Shown here piece by piece: positions 8,329 to 17,488 of a stretch of 42,147 nt of DNA. Each line of letters opens with the position of its first letter. Within the stretch, counting starts at the first letter, position 1. The notes below the pieces were generated by a model, which was given only the letters and a program-made list of their open reading frames with translations, did not search any database and was not told where the DNA came from. Origin of the DNA: Leptothoe spongobia TAU-MAC 1115 (GTDB taxonomy: Bacteria > Cyanobacteriota > Cyanobacteriia > Phormidesmidales > Phormidesmidaceae). The stretch lies in the NCBI RefSeq assembly GCF_018739885.1, contig NZ_JADOES010000046.1:1-42147 (forward strand), read 5' to 3'. A program made the position numbers and the translations under genes.

Positions 8329-9399
8329 ATGAAAACCACCACACCCTCTAAATCATACGACGGCGAAGCGGTTTACGTCGGCATCGATGCGCACAAAAGG
8401 ACTTACGTAGTCGTGGTTCGAGTGTGTCAAACGGTTGTCAAGAAATGGACCACCGCATCTGACCCGAAGGCCCTGGCCAACCAACTGTTAAAGTTTTTTA
8501 AGGGGGGCAAGATTCATACCGTCTACGAAGTTGGCTTTAGCGGCTTTAGATTGCACCGAGACCTGACCAGAGCAGGCATCGATAGCATTGTGGTTCATCC
8601 CGCCGCTGTCGAAGTGGCTGCCAACAATCGAGTGAAAACCGATAAACGAGATGCGGCAAAACTAGCAGAACAGTTAGAGGCAGGTCGGTTAAAAGGGATT
8701 CGAGTGCCCAGTGAAGACCAGGAACAGGCCCGTCTACTCAGTCGTACGCGTGAGCAACTGGTTCAAACTCGCACTCAGGTGAAACAACAAATCAGAGCCA
8801 AGGCCCATCAGTTTGGCCTGATTGCCCCTGAAGATAGACGAGAGATGAGTCCTCGTTTTTTCCAGGAGTTATTAGACCGTTCGCCAAGTGAGACCTTCAC
8901 TCTAGCCATCGAGGCCCTCTGGCAAATCTGGCAATCCCTTGACCAACAGATTAATCACCTAGTGGCCCAACTCAAACAACAAGCGGCGGTCGATGCGAAC
9001 GAAGCCACCTATCGATCGGCTCCAGGTGTGGGACCGATTAGTGCTCGAGTGCTCTCGAATGAGCTGGGTGATATGGCTCAGTTCAAGAATGAGCGAGCGG
9101 TGTTTAGTTATACGGGACTCACCCCCAGTGAACATTCCTCAGGGGACACTGTGCGTCGAGGGCATATCACCAAACAGGGCAATCGTCATCTGCGCGGAAT
9201 CCTTTTGGAAATCTCTTGGCGGGCCGTGCGCAAAGACCCAGCCTTGCAAGTGTTTTTTGACCGATTACATCCGCGCATGGGTCGGAAAAAAGCCATCATT
9301 GCCGTGGTCCGTAAACTGATTGGAAAAATACGAGCGGCGTTTCGTAAAGGAGAACTCTATCAGTTGGACTATCCTACTGAGGCCAACACGACCGTTTAG
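8329..9399 (+). CDS. IS110 family transposase (DEDD recombinase)
   Basis: A 356-residue protein of normal IS110 length. The N-terminal DEDD RuvC-like domain shows YVGIDAHKRTYVVV (first Asp), VYEVGFSGF (Glu) and VKTDKRDAAKLAE (paired Asp). A coiled middle region follows, then the C-terminal Tnp_IS116-type domain with APGVGPISARVL, FSYTGLTPSEHSSGD and ITKQGNRHLRGILLEISW; the Ser in the SEHSSG segment is the expected serine-recombinase-like nucleophile. AAGAGGTAG upstream supports the ATG at 8329. The last three codons (Thr-Val-stop) are made by the first unit of the 44-bp array. No frameshift is visible, so the gene may be active. Confidence 0.93.
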   Translation: MKTTTPSKSYDGEAVYVGIDAHKRTYVVVVRVCQTVVKKWTTASDPKALANQLLKFFKGGKIHTVYEVGFSGFRLHRDLTRAGIDSIVVHPAAVEVAANNRVKTDKRDAAKLAEQLEAGRLKGIRVPSEDQEQARLLSRTREQLVQTRTQVKQQIRAKAHQFGLIAPEDRREMSPRFFQELLDRSPSETFTLAIEALWQIWQSLDQQINHLVAQLKQQAAVDANEATYRSAPGVGPISARVLSNELGDMAQFKNERAVFSYTGLTPSEHSSGDTVRRGHITKQGNRHLRGILLEISWRAVRKDPALQVFFDRLHPRMGRKKAIIAVVRKLIGKIRAAFRKGELYQLDYPTEANTTV

Positions 9400-9606
9400 A
9401 GTAACAACATTATTCATTAACCCGGAGGTAAGTGACCGTTTAGAATAACAACATTATTCATTAACCCGGAGGTAAGTGACCGTTTAGAATAACAACATTA
9501 TTCATTAATCTGGAGGTAAGTGACCGTTTAGAATAACAACATTATTCATTAATCTGGAGGTAAGTGACCGTTTAGAATAACAACATTGTTCATTAATCTG
9601 GAGGTA
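9391..9606 (+). repeat. 44-bp tandem array, nearly five units
   Basis: Units begin at 9391, 9435, 9479, 9523 and 9567; the last is cut after 40 bp. Each begins ACCGTTTAGA and ends GGAGGTAAGTG. Copies 1-2 carry AACCCGGAGG and copies 3-5 AATCTGGAGG, so at least two rounds of duplication are recorded. Unit 1 includes the transposase stop codon (TAG, 9397-9399). There are no spacers, so this is not a CRISPR array. Every unit contains the ribosome-binding-like core GGAGGTAA. Confidence 0.95.
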
Positions 9607-9640
9607 ACCGTTAATGAGAGTTCAGCTCAATCTTCTCTAA

Positions 9641-9823
9641 CAACGAGTAATTGACCTATCTTGCTGTGACCCCGACTAAGACCCTGTGAGCGTTTAGTGT
9701 AAATGACTACGAACGTTGAGTGGGGCGCAGCCTCGACGATAGCGCATATGGAAATTGTGGCACTGTTACGACGGTGACCCCGGATGACTGGTTGTTGATA
9801 CGTCGGTTAGAGTGAGGTGAACT
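9641..9823 (+). ncRNA. Candidate structured RNA right of the IS110 transposase
   Basis: This 183-bp stretch has no good reading frame. It carries the nonamer GTGACCCCG twice, at 9666-9674 and 9774-9782. IS1111-type members of the IS110 family encode a bridge RNA in the right non-coding end, in which two loops recognise target and donor sequences that share a core. The paired motif and the position fit that idea, but I have not folded the sequence or compared other copies, so this is a hypothesis. Confidence 0.2.
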
Positions 9824-9961
9824 ATGACAATAAAACTTAATCTAAATCCTTTATCCAATTGTCCAGATCACGCTCTATTACTCAAGCTACAGGAAGGTCA
9901 CACAAGTCCTTTCAAGGAATGTTGCGACCTTCTATTGACAAATCCCATGACTGGGTCTTAG
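9824..9961 (+). CDS. Small ORF resembling the start of an ECF sigma factor
   Basis: A 45-codon frame with GTGAGGTG upstream at plausible spacing. Residues 15-33 follow the pattern D..LL..L..G....F.E, which is the classic opening of ECF sigma-factor region 2. Nothing resembling the rest of a sigma factor follows, so if the likeness is real this is a truncated remnant. It could also be a chance frame. Confidence 0.3.
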   Translation: MTIKLNLNPLSNCPDHALLLKLQEGHTSPFKECCDLLLTNPMTGS

Positions 9962-9984
9962 GGCGGCGTAACGGCCCTGCCCAG

Positions 9985-10017
9985 GGGGTTTGGGGAACTC
10001 GGAGGGACCCCAAGCAA
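9985..10017 (+). repeat. GC-rich hairpin in intergenic region
   Basis: TTGGGG (9990-9995) pairs with CCCCAA (10008-10013) across a short loop. A second small inverted repeat, AGGGC/GCCCT, lies just before it at 9960-9978. It resembles the GGGTTTGGGG-type hairpins scattered in cyanobacterial intergenic DNA and could end transcription, although no T-run follows. The rest of 9962-10136 shows no gene. Confidence 0.35.
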
Positions 10018-10136
10018 CACCTTTAAACTCCCCACCCACCATCCAAACAATTTTCCCAATCTTTAATCCCAATACCACCCTAACGCCCCCCATTCACCGT
10101 AGGATAAATTGACCCTGTTGCACTAGCCCTAATCCC

Positions 10137-10772
10137 ATGCCTGACTTCAAACCCAACGACGGTCGCCTCTACGCCCCCGCCACCGAACGTAACCGCGAAG
10201 CCATCCTAGAAGTCCTAGAGCGAATTCTACCCAACCCAGGCACCATCCTAGAAATAGCCAGTGGCACCGGCGAACACGCCAGCTTTTTCGCCCCCAAACT
10301 AGCCCCACGCCGCTGGTTACCCAGTGATATCAGCGCCCCCATGCTCAAAAGCATTACCGCTTGGCAGCAGGCCACCAACGCCCGCTATCTGCAACCTGCC
10401 ATTGAACTGGATGTCCGCGATGAGCCGTGGCCCATTGAGACTAATGCAAAACAGTCCATTGATGCCATCGTCAATATCAACATGATCCACATCGCTCCCT
10501 GGAAAGCGTGCGAGGCAATGATGGCAGGGGCTGGGCGAATATTGCCTGAGAACGGTGTGCTTTATCTATACGGCCCGTTCAAACGCAATGGCCAACACAC
10601 CGCCCCCAGTAATGCCACCTTTGACACCTGGCTCAAAGAACAAACAACCGACTGGGGTGTACGCGATGTAGAAGCCGTGGAAGGAACCGCTAAGGTGCAT
10701 CAATTAGCCTTGAAAGAAGTGATTGACATGCCTGCCAATAATCTTTCACTGGTATTTCATAAGCAGTCATGA
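10137..10772 (+). CDS. DUF938 family SAM-dependent methyltransferase
   Basis: A 211-residue class I methyltransferase of the DUF938 family. The opening FKPNDGRLYAPATERNREAI is the family signature. LEIASGTGEHASFF (about 39-52) is the SAM-binding glycine loop, and LPSDIS follows at the second strand. The segment NINMIHIAPWKACEAMM (about 120) and GVLYLYGPFKRNGQHT (about 140) are also typical. Family members occur in bacteria and animals and their substrate is not established. Length is normal. It stands alone, with 79 bp before the next gene. Confidence 0.85.
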   Translation: MPDFKPNDGRLYAPATERNREAILEVLERILPNPGTILEIASGTGEHASFFAPKLAPRRWLPSDISAPMLKSITAWQQATNARYLQPAIELDVRDEPWPIETNAKQSIDAIVNINMIHIAPWKACEAMMAGAGRILPENGVLYLYGPFKRNGQHTAPSNATFDTWLKEQTTDWGVRDVEAVEGTAKVHQLALKEVIDMPANNLSLVFHKQS

Positions 10773-10851
10773 TGTATGGGCCACAAGATCTGAAATCAGA
10801 CTGGTGATGGGTGAAGTATAGGCCAGACTTGTTATTCCCTATGCTCAATTT

Positions 10852-11715
10852 ATGCCGTTTTTACGACACATTTATTCCCTATGGCAACGCCAAAACCGTT
10901 TTGAGCAAATCAGTTGGATCGGATTGCTACTATTCCTAAGCTATCTGGCCTGGCATTTATCCTTTATCCACGGCCTCGTACCCGGTCCGTACCATCTTGC
11001 TATTCAATTCCAACGTATTTTTTTACCTGGCTTTTGGTGTTTAGTATTGGCCATCGTCCCAGCGAGTGTCCTTTTTCCTGTCACCACGCTGCGAGGAATT
11101 AAACGCCGCTGGTCTAAATTCTTAGGGCTGATGCTGTTGGGCATTATCAGCATAGTTGTACTGATACCCATCCTATTTAGCCAATCCGGTCCCATGGGCC
11201 TGCTAGGGCTACTAATCCTGGCAATCTTGTTTGATATCTGGTGGATTTTGATCCTGATTAGTCGTTTCCCCCAACGAGTGAGAACTAAAAGCGTGGTTGC
11301 ATTTTTAGTCTTCGTAGTTCTATTGGTTTCACTGATTCCCGTCGGTGGCTTCTCTTTTGTATCGGTGGATAGTCTTAAGGTCAAGGACTGGAACAAACAC
11401 TACCATGCAGGTTACATGATGAGCATGGATATCCAGGGACAGCTAACTCTGTTTGAATGTGGCCCCGTGGGACTCTTTTGCCGACAGGTTTATCGTTATT
11501 GCGATAACCTGGGTCCCCTAGCTAGTGGTGATGTCATTCTTCTCTGGGTGGATGATCGACTGTCGTTATCCTTCCCATCCAATAATAAGTCTGCTTCTGA
11601 GATTTATGCTGGCAAGTCTCCTCTCTATCAACGTTCTCAGGATACGATACTGATCGATACCCCCAGTTTTGATAGTGAATCTCTGAGGGATTCTAGCTGT
11701 CGATTCTCATTTTAA
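10852..11715 (+). CDS. Five-helix membrane protein of unknown function
   Basis: I do not recognise this 287-residue protein. About five hydrophobic helices are visible (roughly 20-40, 55-77, 88-109, 112-136 and 147-170), separated by short basic loops such as LRGIKRRWSK. The C-terminal 115 residues are soluble, with a cysteine-containing region (TLFECGPVGLFCRQVYRYCD) that may form disulphides outside the cytoplasm, followed by a Ser-rich tail. It lies between a methyltransferase and the TPR-CHAT gene on the same strand. Base composition resembles its neighbours. Confidence 0.65.
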   Translation: MPFLRHIYSLWQRQNRFEQISWIGLLLFLSYLAWHLSFIHGLVPGPYHLAIQFQRIFLPGFWCLVLAIVPASVLFPVTTLRGIKRRWSKFLGLMLLGIISIVVLIPILFSQSGPMGLLGLLILAILFDIWWILILISRFPQRVRTKSVVAFLVFVVLLVSLIPVGGFSFVSVDSLKVKDWNKHYHAGYMMSMDIQGQLTLFECGPVGLFCRQVYRYCDNLGPLASGDVILLWVDDRLSLSFPSNNKSASEIYAGKSPLYQRSQDTILIDTPSFDSESLRDSSCRFSF

Positions 11716-11806
11716 GAACAATTCATGAACTGTTTTTGAATAGGTTAGGGCGCACCAGTACTATGACATTACAAACGTTATCTTGCCCTGTTGGCCCTAC
11801 CTGTTA

Positions 11807-14800
11807 ATGCGTCATGGTCTGATTGCCCTTAGCCTAGCTTCGGTACTTGGTGTCGGTTTGGAAATGGCTGTACGGCCATCCTGGGCCTATGGAAACAGCC
11901 TTGAACTCCCCAAGCATGCCATCCCCCGCCCCAAGCAAAATGATACCAATGCTGAAATCGCAGGCTTGCGATCGCAGGCCGAAGCCCAAAATACAGCCAA
12001 CCTAAACTATCGCCAACAGATCAACACCCTGATCGAAGCCCAAACCTTTAACCAGGTCGAAAACCTGGTAACACAGGCTATCACCTCCGGCACTCAAGCC
12101 ATCAAACTGCTCAAGCAAGCCCTCGCTCTGAGTCAATCCACCGCTGACAACCAGCTAACAGATCAGCTTTATGCCGAGTTAGCCAAGGCTTACAGCAACC
12201 TTAGTTCAACCTATAATCTGCAAGCAACCAGTTATGGCAAACAAGATCAGCTAGCGGAACAGCTATTGGCTCAACAAAATAATCTCCAAGTCCAAACAGA
12301 ACAACTAGAGATTATTCTCCCTTCTCAGAATCAGGAACTCATTGTCACCACTAGAGTCGGTCTCACCATTATCCACTGGAGCATCAGTCAAACCCATAAT
12401 CAACTGGGACAACACCTGGAGGGCATAGAATCCGCAACCATAACTTTAGAGCTTGCCCAGCACCTGGCCGCATCAAAATTAGAACTCTTTACCCTGCTGA
12501 GCCTGTCTCAGCACCACTGGGCGTTAGGAGAAGCTGCTAGAAAAGACAGCGAGTATTTGCCATCCCTCGAATACTTAACCCTAGCCAGGACCTATGCCGA
12601 ACAAGTCCTAGCAATCAGTGATCGTCCCCTAGGACAGTTTCCAAGTTCTGATTTTTTACCAGACTCTGTCCTGATCAAAACCTCTGAAGATAAAACATAT
12701 TTTACAGAGCTAACGCTGACATCCCTATGGTCAGTCCAGATCAGCCTTGGCGATCTGCATGCAGATCAACAGTCCTATGCTACTGCCACAGAATTTTATG
12801 AACAAGCCTTAGATACGGTTCAACGCCTGGGCAACAAAAACCAAGAATTCAACACGTTGAATTTAATATCCGTGCAGTATCAGCGCCTTGCCCGTTATGA
12901 CAGGGCACTCGACATTGCCATCCAAACCGAACAACTTGCCCAAGCGATCGATTCTCCGCCGCTGTTACTTCGTTCCACCCTCTGGCTGGCCAGACTCTAT
13001 GACGACTTAGGTAACTATCCAGAGGCATTAAAGCGTTATGAAGCAACCCAGGATCTAGCGAAGCGTCAGAAAAATATCAGCACACAGCTCACGGTCTTGA
13101 ATAATATGGGCCTAATTTCTAGCATTCAAGGCGACTATACCACCGCCCTTGATGCCTATAATCAAGCTTTAGCACTTAACCAAACTATCCGAACTCAGCT
13201 TACTGCCTCCAATGCGCTCCAAACCCTGGGAGAAAGCTGTTTTCTATGGACCTATCAAGACCTGGATTTTAACGACCGTCAAGTCCAACAATTAGCTGAA
13301 CAAGCACGACAGCTGTGTTTAGCCAGTACCTGGGAGCTAGAGCAGACTCTATATAACAACATTGGCGGTGTCTATGCAGAACAAGGGCGTTATCAAGATT
13401 CCCTAGACCTGAGAAATCGCTCCCTCGAGATTGTCAAAGACCTCAATAATCCAGCGGCTGAAGCCCAGCTGATTAACAATATTGGCAATATTCATCAAGA
13501 ACAGGGCAATTACACGCAAGCATTGGCCTCATTTCAAGCAGCGCTGGCCATCGAGGCAGGCATTGACGCCCGTTCTGGTATGGCCACCAGCTTAAATAAC
13601 ATTGCCATTGTCTACGATAGCCAGGGAGAATATACCCTTGCCCTTGATTATTACCAAAGAGCATTGCAGCTAGTCACAGACATTGGTCTGAAGCCGTTAG
13701 AGCCTACCACATTAGGCAATATTGGCACCCTCTACCAGGCCCAAGGTGACTATGTCCAAGCCGATCAATATCTGCAACAGGCATTACAGCTATCTCAAGA
13801 CCTGATGTTTTTGCCCACCCAGGCCACCCAGCTGCTAAATCTCAGCAATTTGGTCGGTGATCAGGGTGACTATGCGGCAGCCCTTGACTATGCCAATCAA
13901 GCATTAGAAATTCATCAGCGCATTGGACAACGGAGTCGTGAAGCCAATAGTATTCGCATACGCGGTGATGTATACCTGAGCCAGGGTGATTTTTCCAATG
14001 CATTAACTGACCAACAAACGGCTCTCAGGATCTCGCGGGAGTTAGATGATTTGGATGATGTCGCCTATTCTCTACAGGCATTGGGTCAAACCTATGAAAC
14101 ATTAGGTCAACCCGATCAGGCCATCCCCCGATATCAGGAGGCCCTGAACATCTTCAAAGAGATTGGCGCAGTGACGGGGCAAGCTTCTATTTACAATACC
14201 CTGGGCAATAGTGCTGCAAATCAAGGGAACTATGCTGATGCCCTCACCAATTACCAACAGGCCTTAGCTATTTATCAAACGGTGGGTGCTGTAGGAGCAG
14301 AGGCCCTAACATTGACCAACATAGGTTATGCCCAGTACAACCTAAATAACCTTGACGTTGCTCAAAATAGCTTCACCCAGGCACTCACTATCCAGCGACG
14401 GATTGGTCGAGCCTCAGATATGGGTTCATCCCTGAAGGGATTAGGGCTTGTCGCTGCGGCCAATCAACCCACTGAGGCCCTTGAACTATTGCAACAGGCC
14501 CTGGCCATGTATCGAGAACAGGGTAATCGTCCCAGCGAAGCCAGTACATTGGCTACCATTGGTAACCTACTCAGTGATCAAGGTCAGCCAGAACTGGCCA
14601 GTGTGTTTCTCAAACAATCGGTCAATACCTATGAAACCATTCGAGAAACCATTCGTACCCTCGACCAAACGCTTCAAACCTCCTACACCGAATCCATCGC
14701 TGATACCTATCGACAACTGGCCGATGTTTTGCTCACCCAGGGGCGTATCCCCGAAGCCCAGAGGGTTCTAGATCTGTTGAAAATTGAAGAACTGCGGGAG

Positions 14801-16237
14801 TTTACCTCTCAAACCCGTTCTGTATGGAGTAGCAATGGCATCTCTCTTACCCCCCTGGAGCAATCGGTACACGAGACCCACGGTAGCCTAATCGCCCTCA
14901 GCCAGGCGATAGAAGCCTGTGATGCCACCCGCTGTGCCACCAGAGGAGACCTGAGCCTGCAGAGAGAGAATTTAATTGCCCAGTATAAACAACAGGTTCA
15001 GAAAATTGAAGCTGCCTATCGACGCGATTGTGAACAGGTTGACGATCAATGTGTGAATCCCGAAGATTTAGGCAATGAGGCCAGTAAGCTATTGGCAGCT
15101 AACGAAGATGCTGTACTGGTTTACCCCCTTGTCGTCGACAATAAACTCTGGATACTATGGGCGGCCCAAAATAATGTGGTTGGCAGCATCGAAGTGCAGG
15201 ATGTTAGCCGAGAACAGTTAGCTCTGGCTGTGGCAGACTTTCGTCAAGAGATTGGTCGAGGCAGCTATAGCTATGGCGATCGAGCCTCCCTAGAACAAAT
15301 TCAAGCCAAGTCTCAAAAGCTCTATGACTGGCTGATTCGGCCCTTAGAGGCAGAACTCACCAAAAACCAGATCAAGCATCTGATCTTTGCCCATGACCGT
15401 TATACCCGCTATATTCCCATGGCCGCCCTCCATGATGGCGAACAATATCTGATTGAAAAGTATGCGGTGTCTAGTATTTTGGCTGCAACTGCAACCGATC
15501 TAGACAGTCCACCAGCCGTTACTGAAGCCTCCGTCTTGGGGTTAGGCCTATCAGACCCAGCTCCTCCTTTTTTAGCCCTGGAGAATGTGCCCGTAGAGTT
15601 AGACAGTATTGTCAAAGAAACTAGCAGCGACAGCAGAGGGTTTTATGATGGTAAAGTCTTTTTGAATAAAGCCTTTAATCGAGACTTGATGCGCTCGGAA
15701 GTCTATCAACATCAGATTTTACACATCGCCACCCATGGAAAATTTGAACCTGGTTCCCCGGACCAGTCATTTATCCTGTTAGGCAATGGTGAACCGTTAC
15801 CCATTCCTGAAATTGATACACTGCTGCAGGCCGATCTGGAAAATGTACACCTGGTAGTCCTGTCAGCCTGTGAAACCGCCTACGGTGAAGAAGGCAGCGA
15901 TGGTCGTGAAATTGCGGGGATTAGCTCTTATTTTCTCAAAGGAAATCGGGCCCAAGCGGTGATGGCCTCCCTATGGGCCGTCAATGACGAGAGTACCAGT
16001 CTGTTAATGCAGCGATTTTATGAATTTCTCGCATCGGGTGAACTGACTAAGGCAGAGGCCCTACAACAGGCTCAACTCAGCCTACTCTATAGCCAGGATG
16101 TTGAAACTCGACTCACCGCTATGCGCAGCAGCAATTCATTTGACACTGCTTGGGAGGGTCAATCTCCCGGAGCAAACAGCTCTATTGCCCATCCCTATCA
16201 TTGGGCTCCATTTATTCTAATTGGCAATGCCCTATAG
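11807..16237 (+). CDS. Exported TPR-CHAT protein (caspase-like protease)
   Basis: A 1476-residue protein. The N-terminus is a signal peptide (hydrophobic GLIALSLASVLGVGLEMA, likely cut after SWA). About 15 TPR repeats occupy roughly residues 300-960, many of the form L.NIG..Y..QG.Y..AL..Y..AL. A helical linker follows. The C-terminal CHAT domain has HIATHG (catalytic His about 1310) and LSACETA (Cys about 1355), so the caspase-type dyad is intact, followed by VMASLWAVND. CHAT domains are clan CD cysteine proteases; TPRs bind partner proteins. The frame can start at a TTG at 11783, but the ATG at 11807 gives a cleaner signal peptide. A periplasmic location is inferred. Its downstream neighbour is a K+ channel 89 bp away on the same strand. 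Confidence 0.88.
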   Translation: MRHGLIALSLASVLGVGLEMAVRPSWAYGNSLELPKHAIPRPKQNDTNAEIAGLRSQAEAQNTANLNYRQQINTLIEAQTFNQVENLVTQAITSGTQAIKLLKQALALSQSTADNQLTDQLYAELAKAYSNLSSTYNLQATSYGKQDQLAEQLLAQQNNLQVQTEQLEIILPSQNQELIVTTRVGLTIIHWSISQTHNQLGQHLEGIESATITLELAQHLAASKLELFTLLSLSQHHWALGEAARKDSEYLPSLEYLTLARTYAEQVLAISDRPLGQFPSSDFLPDSVLIKTSEDKTYFTELTLTSLWSVQISLGDLHADQQSYATATEFYEQALDTVQRLGNKNQEFNTLNLISVQYQRLARYDRALDIAIQTEQLAQAIDSPPLLLRSTLWLARLYDDLGNYPEALKRYEATQDLAKRQKNISTQLTVLNNMGLISSIQGDYTTALDAYNQALALNQTIRTQLTASNALQTLGESCFLWTYQDLDFNDRQVQQLAEQARQLCLASTWELEQTLYNNIGGVYAEQGRYQDSLDLRNRSLEIVKDLNNPAAEAQLINNIGNIHQEQGNYTQALASFQAALAIEAGIDARSGMATSLNNIAIVYDSQGEYTLALDYYQRALQLVTDIGLKPLEPTTLGNIGTLYQAQGDYVQADQYLQQALQLSQDLMFLPTQATQLLNLSNLVGDQGDYAAALDYANQALEIHQRIGQRSREANSIRIRGDVYLSQGDFSNALTDQQTALRISRELDDLDDVAYSLQALGQTYETLGQPDQAIPRYQEALNIFKEIGAVTGQASIYNTLGNSAANQGNYADALTNYQQALAIYQTVGAVGAEALTLTNIGYAQYNLNNLDVAQNSFTQALTIQRRIGRASDMGSSLKGLGLVAAANQPTEALELLQQALAMYREQGNRPSEASTLATIGNLLSDQGQPELASVFLKQSVNTYETIRETIRTLDQTLQTSYTESIADTYRQLADVLLTQGRIPEAQRVLDLLKIEELREFTSQTRSVWSSNGISLTPLEQSVHETHGSLIALSQAIEACDATRCATRGDLSLQRENLIAQYKQQVQKIEAAYRRDCEQVDDQCVNPEDLGNEASKLLAANEDAVLVYPLVVDNKLWILWAAQNNVVGSIEVQDVSREQLALAVADFRQEIGRGSYSYGDRASLEQIQAKSQKLYDWLIRPLEAELTKNQIKHLIFAHDRYTRYIPMAALHDGEQYLIEKYAVSSILAATATDLDSPPAVTEASVLGLGLSDPAPPFLALENVPVELDSIVKETSSDSRGFYDGKVFLNKAFNRDLMRSEVYQHQILHIATHGKFEPGSPDQSFILLGNGEPLPIPEIDTLLQADLENVHLVVLSACETAYGEEGSDGREIAGISSYFLKGNRAQAVMASLWAVNDESTSLLMQRFYEFLASGELTKAEALQQAQLSLLYSQDVETRLTAMRSSNSFDTAWEGQSPGANSSIAHPYHWAPFILIGNAL

Positions 16238-16326
16238 CTGAAAATAGCAATTTGCAGTTTTCCATACTACTCAAGGACATTTTCCCCATTATGATAAAGC
16301 CCTGTTAACTACGGGGTAAAATCGTC

Positions 16327-17385
16327 GTGGAAAAGTCGCTACAGCGTATTTTTATTGGAGTTGGCTTTTTCGTTACCACTGTAATTGTGGCTGTAATCGG
16401 TTATGTCGCCGCTGGCTGGGCCTTGATGGATGCCATTTATATGGTAGTGATCACCATTTTTGGCGTTGGTTATGGCGAAGTCAAACCGTTAGAGTCAAAC
16501 AGTTTAAAGGTGTTTACCATTTTGGTGATCATCGCTGGAGTGCTGTCGGTTACCTACATTATTTCGGGTGTGGTGCAATCCGTGGCAGCAGGAGAAATTC
16601 GTCAGGCATTGAGTCTCAAACGTATGAGTGAAACCATTGCAAATCTAAAGGAGCATGTGATCGTCTGTGGCTATGGACGGATCGGACAGCTGTTATGCCA
16701 ACAGCTTCAAAACGATGGTCTGTCATTTATCGTGGTGGATGCGGATCCACAGCGTGTGAGCTTAGGTCAAGAAAAGGGCTATTTAATGCATCTTGGCAAT
16801 GCCACCGATGAGGCTAGTCTAGAAGCGGTGGGTGTTCATCGCGCCCGAGCCTTAGCGACAGTTCTCCCTGATGATGCGGCTAATGTATTTATTACCCTCA
16901 CAGCCCGCGAGTTAAACAGCAATATTACCATTTTGGCTCGGGGAGAGCTCCCGTCTACCGAGAAGAAATTACGCCTGGCAGGAGCGGACCATGTCGTGCT
17001 ACCGGCCACGATTAGTGCGGGACGTATGGCCAATCTATTGATCAATCCTGCTGCTGAAGATTTTTTGGCCCAAGGAGAAGGTCGTAATACTCTCAATCAA
17101 TTGCTATCGGAGATTGATATTCAGCTCAGTGAACTGCCTGTGGAGTCCCAATCTAGCCTGGTGGGAGCCACTATTCAAGATATTGAAACCCAGGGCCATG
17201 GCACATTTATTATTGTTGCGCTAAGACGTCAGTCTGGTGAGATTTTGATCCATCCCACCCAAGATACATTTCTGGCCTCTGGTGATGCCCTGATTCTCAT
17301 GGGACACCAGGGAGACCTACCATCTATGATCAAACGGCAGCTGGTAAAACCAGAACTACGCTATCGCGGTGCGCGTGTGCGTTAG
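16327..17385 (+). CDS. Two-TM potassium channel with RCK/TrkA domains
   Basis: A 352-residue K+ channel subunit beginning with GTG. TM1 lies at about 8-31, the pore helix and filter at 34-53 with GVGYGE at 46-51 (a variant of the usual TVGYGD), and TM2 at about 60-85. The cytoplasmic RCK_N Rossmann fold starts at HVIVCGYGRIG (110-120) with the dinucleotide-binding GxGxxG, and an RCK_C domain occupies about 265-335. Such channels assemble as tetramers, with a ring of RCK domains gating the pore in response to ligands such as Ca2+ or nucleotides. Gene order suggests possible coexpression with the TPR-CHAT gene, though a separate promoter could fit in the 89-bp gap. Confidence 0.88.
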   Translation: MEKSLQRIFIGVGFFVTTVIVAVIGYVAAGWALMDAIYMVVITIFGVGYGEVKPLESNSLKVFTILVIIAGVLSVTYIISGVVQSVAAGEIRQALSLKRMSETIANLKEHVIVCGYGRIGQLLCQQLQNDGLSFIVVDADPQRVSLGQEKGYLMHLGNATDEASLEAVGVHRARALATVLPDDAANVFITLTARELNSNITILARGELPSTEKKLRLAGADHVVLPATISAGRMANLLINPAAEDFLAQGEGRNTLNQLLSEIDIQLSELPVESQSSLVGATIQDIETQGHGTFIIVALRRQSGEILIHPTQDTFLASGDALILMGHQGDLPSMIKRQLVKPELRYRGARVR

Positions 17386-17488
17386 TCAAAATTTCAATCC
17401 GCAAACATATGGAACAGGGAACAATATGCAAACAGCATCCCCATCAATATAACCCCCGAATGTGTAATCGTCAGAAACACTGCGTACT

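Larger units (their letters stand above)
8329..9610 (+). mobile_element. IS110-family insertion sequence (ends not defined)
   Basis: The element holds an intact IS110-type transposase and, at its right side, a 44-bp tandem array. IS110 elements lack ordinary terminal inverted repeats and usually make no target duplications, so I cannot fix the ends from this one copy. The left end should lie between 8142 and 8329, and the right end somewhere between 9400 and 9830. The coordinates given cover only the transposase and the tandem array. Confidence 0.6.

Noticed and set aside
9391..9606. CRISPR array
   Set aside because: The 44-bp units adjoin directly with no spacers, and no cas gene is in the window.
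9614..9640. Eight-codon leader peptide after the 44-bp array
   Set aside because: The GGAGGTAA spacing is good, but eight codons without conservation data cannot be called a gene.
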